Source of the DNA: Clostridiales bacterium
GTDB lineage: Bacteria > Bacillota > Clostridia > Oscillospirales > Ruminococcaceae
DNA length: 53,719 nucleotides
Assembly: GCA_012519635.1 (NCBI GenBank)
Contig: JAAYPV010000041.1
Span: 1 to 53,719, forward strand
Direction: 5' to 3'
Program-made: the position numbers and the translations under genes
Shown here: positions 47,800 through 53,719 of the stretch, piece after piece
Layout: every line of letters starts with the position of its first letter
Position numbering within the stretch: position 1 is the first letter of the stretch
The notes under the pieces: model-generated
Told to the model about the DNA's origin: nothing
Databases searched by the model: none
The model's input: only the letters and a program-made list of their open reading frames with translations

Positions 47800-48060
47800 T
47801 GTTTTGGTTTGCTTGTTTCGTTTCTGTTTTTTTGTTATCTTTGAGGTTTTGTGTGCATTTTTTGCTCTATTTTCATTTGTGTATTTGCGTAACCTTTGGT
47901 ACTTATGTTCACTTCTTTGTCTTATTCTCTTTTCGTTTATATTTTTGCTTTATCTTTGGTATATTTATGTTAATTTCTTTGCTCGCAAAAAGAAACGAAA
48001 AAAAGAAATGCGTTGCTCAATCGCCGCGACGGCTTTGCTATTTGTTTTTGTGACTACATA
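47800..48060. repeat. Low-complexity T-rich (plus strand) intergenic element with degenerate direct repeat
   Basis: CTTTGGTACTTATGTTCACTTCTTTGTC and CTTTGGTATATTTATGTTAATTTCTTTGCTC about 70 bp apart, followed by GCAAAAAGAAACGAAAAAAAGAAATGCGTTGCTCAATCGCCGCGACGGC. Confidence 0.4.
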
Positions 48061-48224
48061 ACCAAAATAAACCCACTACCCCGGATAAGTTAACATGAGC
48101 TCCTTTGTCTTTGGGTTGGATAGATTAGCAAAGCAACAATTATTAGCTTTGCTCTTTTATACCAATACCTTTAGTTAACGGTTTTACTACTAGGTGAGTT
48201 GATTAGCTTATTCATTTCTAAATT

Positions 48225-48254
48225 AAAGCCCAAAACTTTTATGTTTCGGGCTTT
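48225..48254. terminator. Hairpin downstream of ppk1
   Basis: AAAGCCC aaaacttttatgtttc GGGCTTT. Confidence 0.6.
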
Positions 48255-48318
48255 GGTTTGATGTGTTTAATAGCTGTTTCCAATTTATAAAATATATTTA
48301 ATTGCTCAGGAAATATTT

Positions 48319-50433
48319 TTATAATGTTTCAGTTTTTTGTATGCGTTTACTGGCAACAGCCCTTCTCTTATTTGCTCTTGCCTCCTTCATTTCGGCTTTT
48401 TTTATAGCCTCCTCAAAGAAATACTCCTGAGAATTAAGTAGCTTGCAAGACTCGTTTACAATCCGACGAATATATTTGCCATCGGGCATCTGCACTCTTG
48501 ATTTGACATTATCCTTAAGCATTATTTTAAACATAGTCCAGATCCTGTTTCTTATTTTGCAGTCAAGAATAGGAACAGCCACCTCAACACGCCTTAATGT
48601 ATTTCTTGTCATAAAATCCGCAGAGCTGATATACAGCTTTTGCCGATTCTCTGTTCCGAAAACATATATACGACTATGCTCAAGAAATCGTCCCACAATG
48701 CTTGTAACTGTAATATTTTCAGTATAATCCTTTACACCAGCAATTAAGCAGCATATTCCTCTTATTAAAAGGTCAACCTTGACGCCAGCCTGAGACGCCG
48801 AAACCAATCTGTCTATTATGATTTTATCTGTCAATGAATTAAGCTTAAGACCGATATAGGCAGGCTTACCTGCTTGTGCATATCTTATTTCTTCATCAAT
48901 CATTTCAAGCACGCGATTTTGCAGACAAAGTGGTGCTACAAGAAGATTTTCCGATTGCTCAACAAGTGTTCCTGTTGAAAGCGCCTCAAAAACCCTGTTT
49001 GCCTCAATTCCAATCTGGGTATTAGCTGTCATAAGTGAAAAATCCGTATAAAGCGCTGCTGTTTTTTCATTATAATTGCCCGTACCTATTTGAGTTATGT
49101 ATTCCACCTTATCGTTCATTTTCCTTGTAATAAGCAATAACTTTGAATGTACTTTCAAGTCTTGCGGACCATATATTACTGTGCATCCAGCACGCTGAAG
49201 GCGCTTTGACCAGCCGATATTATTCTCCTCATCAAATCTTGCTCTTAATTCAACAAGTACAAGCACTTGTTTTCCGTTTTCAGCAGCGTTAACTAAAGCC
49301 TCAATAACCTGACTATTCTTTGCAAGGCGATAAAGAGTAATTTTGATTGATACGACATTTTTATCAGTAGCTGCCTCATTTAGCAGTCTTATAAAAGGCT
49401 TGATACTTTCGTAAGGATAACTAAGCAGCATATCCCTTGCCTTTATCTGCGTTATCATAGGTCTTGTCAACGCAACACAGGTTGGTTTTTGGGGTGTGAG
49501 TTTATTAAATCTTAGCGTTTCGTTATTGCATAGCTCAGCAAACTTATAAGAAAAGGTTATATCGAGTGGTGCATTGGCGTAAAAAATTTGTTCTGGACTA
49601 AGATTTAATTTTTTGCATAAATAATCTAATGAGATTTGACTAAATTTATTTGAAAGCTGTATTCTTACGGGAGCAAGTTTTTTTCTTTTCTTGACAAGCT
49701 CCTCCATAACATCTCTGAAGTCAACCTCCTGGTCAAAAAGGGCCTCCTCAACGGTTATATCGGCATTTCTTGTTACACGGATAAGCACCTTGTCTATTGT
49801 TTTGTAGTTTTTAAAAACGCCTGGTGCAAAATGGAGAATCAAATCCTCAATCAGCATAAATCTTAAACCATTATTGCCAAGAGGTATCATTCTTTCAAAT
49901 GAGCTGTCAACGGGGATTATGCCTAGCTTAGTGCTTGACTTACCCTCAAGGTGAACAACGGCATAAATTTCCTTATTAGCTAAAAAAGGAAAAGGATTTC
50001 TTTTATCCAGCACAAGTGGTACAATGAGCGGACGAATTTCCTTTTTAAAATATTGCTCTAGAAATTCCTTTTCCTTATCCGTTGTATTTTCAAATTTAAC
50101 CTGTTCTATACCGTATTTACAAAGCTTTTGCATAATGTTATTATATGCCTCGTCCTTCTGAGGTTCAATTTCACGAACTCTTTTAAATATTGCATCAAGC
50201 TGCTGCTGGCTTGTCATCTTTGTTTTATTCTCTTTATATTCCTTATCAACTATCATCTGGTCAAATATGGAGCCGACTCTAACCATAAAAAACTCATCAA
50301 GATTAGTTTGGAAAATTGTAGCAAACATTAGTCTTTCAAGTAGGGGGACGGTCTTATCCTCTGCCTCCTCCAGCACCCTTTCATTGAACTTAAGCCATGA
50401 TAATTCTCTATTATCATATATTTTTTTACTCAT
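48319..50433 (-). CDS. ppk1: Polyphosphate kinase 1
   Basis: YDNRELSWLKFNERVLEEAEDKTVPLLERLMFATIFQTNLDEFFMVRVGSI; KVHSKLLLITRK; IGTGNYNEKTAALYTDFSLMT; STGTLVEQSENLLVAPL. Confidence 0.96.
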   Translation of the reverse strand: MSKKIYDNRELSWLKFNERVLEEAEDKTVPLLERLMFATIFQTNLDEFFMVRVGSIFDQMIVDKEYKENKTKMTSQQQLDAIFKRVREIEPQKDEAYNNIMQKLCKYGIEQVKFENTTDKEKEFLEQYFKKEIRPLIVPLVLDKRNPFPFLANKEIYAVVHLEGKSSTKLGIIPVDSSFERMIPLGNNGLRFMLIEDLILHFAPGVFKNYKTIDKVLIRVTRNADITVEEALFDQEVDFRDVMEELVKKRKKLAPVRIQLSNKFSQISLDYLCKKLNLSPEQIFYANAPLDITFSYKFAELCNNETLRFNKLTPQKPTCVALTRPMITQIKARDMLLSYPYESIKPFIRLLNEAATDKNVVSIKITLYRLAKNSQVIEALVNAAENGKQVLVLVELRARFDEENNIGWSKRLQRAGCTVIYGPQDLKVHSKLLLITRKMNDKVEYITQIGTGNYNEKTAALYTDFSLMTANTQIGIEANRVFEALSTGTLVEQSENLLVAPLCLQNRVLEMIDEEIRYAQAGKPAYIGLKLNSLTDKIIIDRLVSASQAGVKVDLLIRGICCLIAGVKDYTENITVTSIVGRFLEHSRIYVFGTENRQKLYISSADFMTRNTLRRVEVAVPILDCKIRNRIWTMFKIMLKDNVKSRVQMPDGKYIRRIVNESCKLLNSQEYFFEEAIKKAEMKEARANKRRAVASKRIQKTETL

Positions 50434-50553
50434 AATAATACCCCTTAATATGTATTAAGCATTATCCTAACTATTTTTATTATAATCTTATATATATAAA
50501 TAGTCAATTAAAACTATGTAAAATTTTACTTAAAACACCTATATCTACGCAAT

Positions 50554-50584
50554 AAAAAAGTCCAAAGGTGAATCCTTTAGACTT
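50554..50584 (-). terminator. Terminator after gpr
   Basis: Minus strand AAGTCtAAAGG attca CCTTTgGACTT TTTT. Confidence 0.75.
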
Positions 50585-50599
50585 ATTATTTTATGGCAC

Positions 50600-51445
50600 T
50601 TATGCAAGGCTTTCAACATCTTCAAAGGTCATCTGTGGGTGCAGAGCAAGATTAATTCCACAGGCAATAAGTCTTGCAGCTCGCTCAATCAGCTTGTCAA
50701 CATCTCTCGGTGTAACCATCATATTTGGCATCTTTTCGTTAACAGCATAGCCTGTAAGCCCTTGAACAATGGTGTGCATATCAACAACGGTTGGCACTCC
50801 TATTGCAATTACAGGAATTCCAAGTGTCTGGTATGAAAGCTCCTTGCGTTTATTTTGAACACCGCTTCCAGGAGATATACCTGCATCTGAAAGTTGTATT
50901 GTTGTTCCAAGACGCTTTATATCGGAGCAGGCAAGAGCATCTATTACAATAATAGCCTTTGGAGTAATTTTCTCGCTCAATGCATGCACTATTTCAGCAG
51001 TTTCAATTCCCGTTTGACCTAAAACTCCTGAAGCCATCACGCTTACCTGTCGCAAGCCTGTCAAAAATTCGTCCTCATCGGACAGCTCTTCACGCAAATG
51101 TCTTGTAGCAAGAATCTGTGAGGATACCTGTGGTCCAAGTGCATCGGGTGTTATATCCTTGTTTCCAAGCCCTACTACAAGAATTTGTCCTTCGGGGATA
51201 AAGTCTTTTAGCTCATTTGCAAACTCTAATGTCATCTCCTTGTAATTATCGGAGTATCGGCTTAAGGCTTCTCCCTCAAGGGTAATGTACCTGCCTTTTC
51301 TCTTACCGATAGGCTCGCCGTACTTATCCTCCTTTATGCATATTTCAGTAATTCTAAATGCTTTTCCTCTTCTTGTCTGTGAAATGCCCTCATGGACTTT
51401 GGCTGACGAAACACCCTCTAAGGCAAGGTCTGTTCTTATATTCAT
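50600..51445 (-). CDS. gpr: GPR spore germination endopeptidase
   Basis: NIRTDLALEGVSSAKVHEGISQ; VVGLGNKDITPDALGPQVSSQILATRHL; GVLGQTGIETAEIVHALSEKITPKAIIVIDALACSDIKRLGTTIQLSDAGISPGSGVQNKR. Confidence 0.96.
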   Translation of the reverse strand: MNIRTDLALEGVSSAKVHEGISQTRRGKAFRITEICIKEDKYGEPIGKRKGRYITLEGEALSRYSDNYKEMTLEFANELKDFIPEGQILVVGLGNKDITPDALGPQVSSQILATRHLREELSDEDEFLTGLRQVSVMASGVLGQTGIETAEIVHALSEKITPKAIIVIDALACSDIKRLGTTIQLSDAGISPGSGVQNKRKELSYQTLGIPVIAIGVPTVVDMHTIVQGLTGYAVNEKMPNMMVTPRDVDKLIERAARLIACGINLALHPQMTFEDVESLA

Positions 51446-51521
51446 AGCAATTCTCCTCTTTTTTCAATCAGTATGCACAAAAAAGAGTGAAAAAATTCGT
51501 GATATTATTTTAAATTTACTA

Positions 51522-51550
51522 TTGCAATTTTGAAGTAAAAATGATAAAAT
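51522..51550 (+). promoter_or_regulatory. Candidate promoter of rpsT
   Basis: TTGCAA-17 bp-TAAAAT. Confidence 0.5.
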
Positions 51551-51746
51551 GTTAAATAGGCTTGTAGCATAGGTTTTCTATGCTTAAAATACAGGTGCTC
51601 ATCTTACCTGTAATAAAAATAAAAGTACCATATTTTTATTGCTTTTATTTTTATTATCCTGTTAAACATGATTATTATTGGCGACGGTGACCATGATATT
51701 TATGTGAAAATTAACCCGCATTTTTTTATAGGGAGGTGTCCGAAAA

Positions 51747-52007
51747 ATGGCTAATATTAAATCTGCTAAGAAAAGAATTAAGGTTAATAAGACTAAGGCT
51801 TTGGCTAATAAGTCAAGAAGAACTAATCTTAAAACTGTTTTGAAAAGAGCTGAACTAGCAATCACTAATAACGATCCTGCTAGGGAAGAGGCTATAAGGC
51901 TTGCTATCAAGAAGGTTGACCAGGCTGCAGCCCATGGAATAATCCACAAAAAATGTGCAGCAAGAAAGAAATCTCAACTTGCAAGAAAATTAAATGTAAC
52001 AGCTTAA
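51747..52007 (+). CDS. rpsT: 30S ribosomal protein S20
   Basis: MANIKSAKKRIKVNKTKALANKSRRTNLKTVLKRAE..VDQAAAHGIIHKKCAARKKSQLARKLN; RBS ggaggtg. Confidence 0.97.
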   Translation: MANIKSAKKRIKVNKTKALANKSRRTNLKTVLKRAELAITNNDPAREEAIRLAIKKVDQAAAHGIIHKKCAARKKSQLARKLNVTA

Positions 52008-52062
52008 TTAATAGTTTTAGGTTTATGATATAGAATGTGCTATTGTGCGTTCTCATTTTAAC

Positions 52063-52100
52063 AAAAATCCATGCCTTTTAATTTTAAGGCATGGATTTTT
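52063..52100 (+). terminator. Intrinsic terminator of rpsT
   Basis: AAAAATCCATGCCTT ttaatttt AAGGCATGGATTTTT. Confidence 0.92.
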
Positions 52101-52112
52101 AGTGTTTACGAT

Positions 52113-52145
52113 AAAACAGGGCTGAAATAAATTCAACCCTGTTTT
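52113..52145 (-). terminator. Intrinsic terminator of the chemotaxis receptor gene
   Basis: AAAACAGGGcTGAA..TTCAaCCCTGTTTT. Confidence 0.8.
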
Positions 52146-52153
52146 CTTTTGCG

Positions 52154-53719
52154 TTAATACTTGTCGTCACCTAAGTCAATTTTCTTTACTCTTGGGGGAG
52201 GAGTTTTTGATAAATCAAAATCATCATCATCTAAATCCAGATTGATTTTTCTTTTGCGTTCTTTTGGAACGGGTTCATCATCAAAAATACCCTTTTGTTC
52301 GGAAATCTTTCTTAACTTAAACTGTGAAATCTCTCGCTGAAGAGTTGCGGCCTGTCCTGAAAGCTCCTGACTTGCAGCGGCACTTTCTTCAGATGTAGCA
52401 GAGTTTGTCTGCACAACAGCAGAAATCTGGTCAATACCCTGTGTAATCTGGTGCAATGCATTAGCTTGCTCTTTGGATGCCTCGTTTATTTTTTCAATAG
52501 TGGAAACAATCATAGTCGTCTGCTTTTCAACTTCTTCCAATGCAAGAGCTGTTTCTTCGGCAATTGTTGTTCCTCGTTTAACAGTTTGAACAGAGTTTTC
52601 AATCAAGGATGTAGTCTGTTTTGCAGCATCGGCACTCTTTGAAGCAAGGTTTCTTACCTCGTCAGCAACTACGGCAAAGCCTTTTCCGGCTGAACCTGCC
52701 CTTGCAGCCTCAACAGCAGCATTTAATGCAAGGATATTTGTCTGGAACGCGATATCATCAATAACCTTAATAATTTTGCCGATTTGTGATGATGATTCGT
52801 TTATTTCACTCATTGCGTTCAGCATTTCCTGCATATGAGTATTACTTACCTTTATGCCATCTTCAGCGTCAGAGATGTATTCATTAGCCTTTTGAACATT
52901 TTTGGCATTTTCACCAACCTGAGCAGAAACCTCAATAATTGATGCGGAAAGCTCTTCGATTGAGCTTGCCTGTTCTGTTGCACCCTGTGAAAGAGTCTGA
53001 GCTCCCAATGCAACCTGTTCTGCACCTGAATTAACCTGCTCTGCAGCTAAGGCAATTGAACCCAAGGAATAATTTAATGATTCTGAAATCTTCACAAGAG
53101 AGTTCTTGATTGGAATAAAATCGCCTATGTAATCCTGAGTAATTTCGTGGCTCATATCTCCTGACGCCATCAGTTCAAGGTTGTTTGAAATATCACTAAC
53201 ATACAGCTTAAGCGTATTTATTGTTGTTCTCAAGGCATCAGCAAGAGCCCCCAATTCATCAGATGATCTGTAATCAATAGAAATATCAAGCATACCTGTT
53301 GAAAGTCTAGTAATTGCTTTTGTAACAGCACCAACAGGCTTTGTAATAATTCTTGAAACCATTCTGATTGCTAAAAAAATGTCGATAATAAATACAACTA
53401 TCAACATAAACAGAATTGTCAACATTGATTTTGCTTGTCCTGCTCTAATATCTTCTATATCTATTCCAGTAAATAAAATTCCGATAGCATTGCCGTTAGA
53501 ATCTAAAATAGGTTCATATTTTGACATATAGGTTTTGCCGAATAATTCAACTTCGCCCTTATGTACTTTCTGTTCCTTTAAAACCTTTTTGGCTACCTCA
53601 GCGTTTAGCTTTGTGCCAATTTGTCTTACTCCGTCTTTAGTGATTGTAGTATTAATTCTTTCGTCTTTAAGGAAAATGGTGTATTCATTTTTTGTAATGT
53701 TTTTAAGTGAATCTAAAAG
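52154..53719 (-). CDS. Methyl-accepting chemotaxis protein with Cache-type sensor, 5' end beyond window
   Basis: Signalling tip [44 protein letters not shown]-like region after a TM; frame stays open upstream of the listed ATG to the window edge ([73 protein letters not shown], sCache-like). Confidence 0.93.
   Translation of the reverse strand, partial: LLDSLKNITKNEYTIFLKDERINTTITKDGVRQIGTKLNAEVAKKVLKEQKVHKGEVELFGKTYMSKYEPILDSNGNAIGILFTGIDIEDIRAGQAKSMLTILFMLIVVFIIDIFLAIRMVSRIITKPVGAVTKAITRLSTGMLDISIDYRSSDELGALADALRTTINTLKLYVSDISNNLELMASGDMSHEITQDYIGDFIPIKNSLVKISESLNYSLGSIALAAEQVNSGAEQVALGAQTLSQGATEQASSIEELSASIIEVSAQVGENAKNVQKANEYISDAEDGIKVSNTHMQEMLNAMSEINESSSQIGKIIKVIDDIAFQTNILALNAAVEAARAGSAGKGFAVVADEVRNLASKSADAAKQTTSLIENSVQTVKRGTTIAEETALALEEVEKQTTMIVSTIEKINEASKEQANALHQITQGIDQISAVVQTNSATSEESAAASQELSGQAATLQREISQFKLRKISEQKGIFDDEPVPKERKRKINLDLDDDDFDLSKTPPPRVKKIDLGDDKY

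Noticed and set aside
47685-48061. Two plus-strand ORFs (122 and 96 aa) rich in Phe/Leu
   Set aside because: Overlapping frames through a T-rich low-complexity tract, no RBS, ending in a K/R-rich peptide (NEKKKCVAQSPRRLCYLFL) typical of spurious ORFs; treated as non-coding element.

Overview
The window is origin-proximal chromosome from a low-GC, spore-forming Clostridia-type Firmicute (Oscillospiraceae/Ruminococcaceae-like by gene content; this taxonomic placement is inference). Left to right it contains: a spore-cortex/peptidoglycan-binding gene set (1-3226, +); gyrA, a YcxB-like gene, gyrB, remB, recF, yaaA and dnaN (-); an oriC region (about 11.4-11.9 kb); a DUF2726 gene and dnaA (-); then rpmH, rnpA, yidD, yidC, jag, mnmE, mnmG, rsmG, noc, parA, parB and serS (+). 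Further right are housekeeping and accessory genes: an acyl-ACP thioesterase, fba, a decayed exported-protein pseudogene, an RDAC-type small protein, an amidohydrolase, a ferredoxin, lipoproteins, a GH94 phosphorylase, rsmE, three tRNAs and typA. After that comes a compact 8-gene minus-strand operon (37.8-47.7 kb) encoding five paralogous B12-binding-type radical SAM proteins, a GH3-family (auxin-responsive-type) adenylating enzyme and two GNAT-like acyltransferases, followed by ppk1, gpr, rpsT and a chemotaxis receptor cut by the window edge. The best candidate for an undescribed system is the 5x radical SAM + GH3 + 2x GNAT operon. Other notable signals: a DnaA-trio/basal-unwinding-system-like layout in oriC built on a divergent TTTTCAACA box; a parS site embedded in a terminator hairpin; a possible pseudoknot covering the RBS of a Cys/Asp-rich membrane protein; a 40-bp perfect palindrome; and terminator-like hairpins placed directly upstream of typA, noc and tRNA-Tyr. 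All calls come from reading the sequence; no database search was run.
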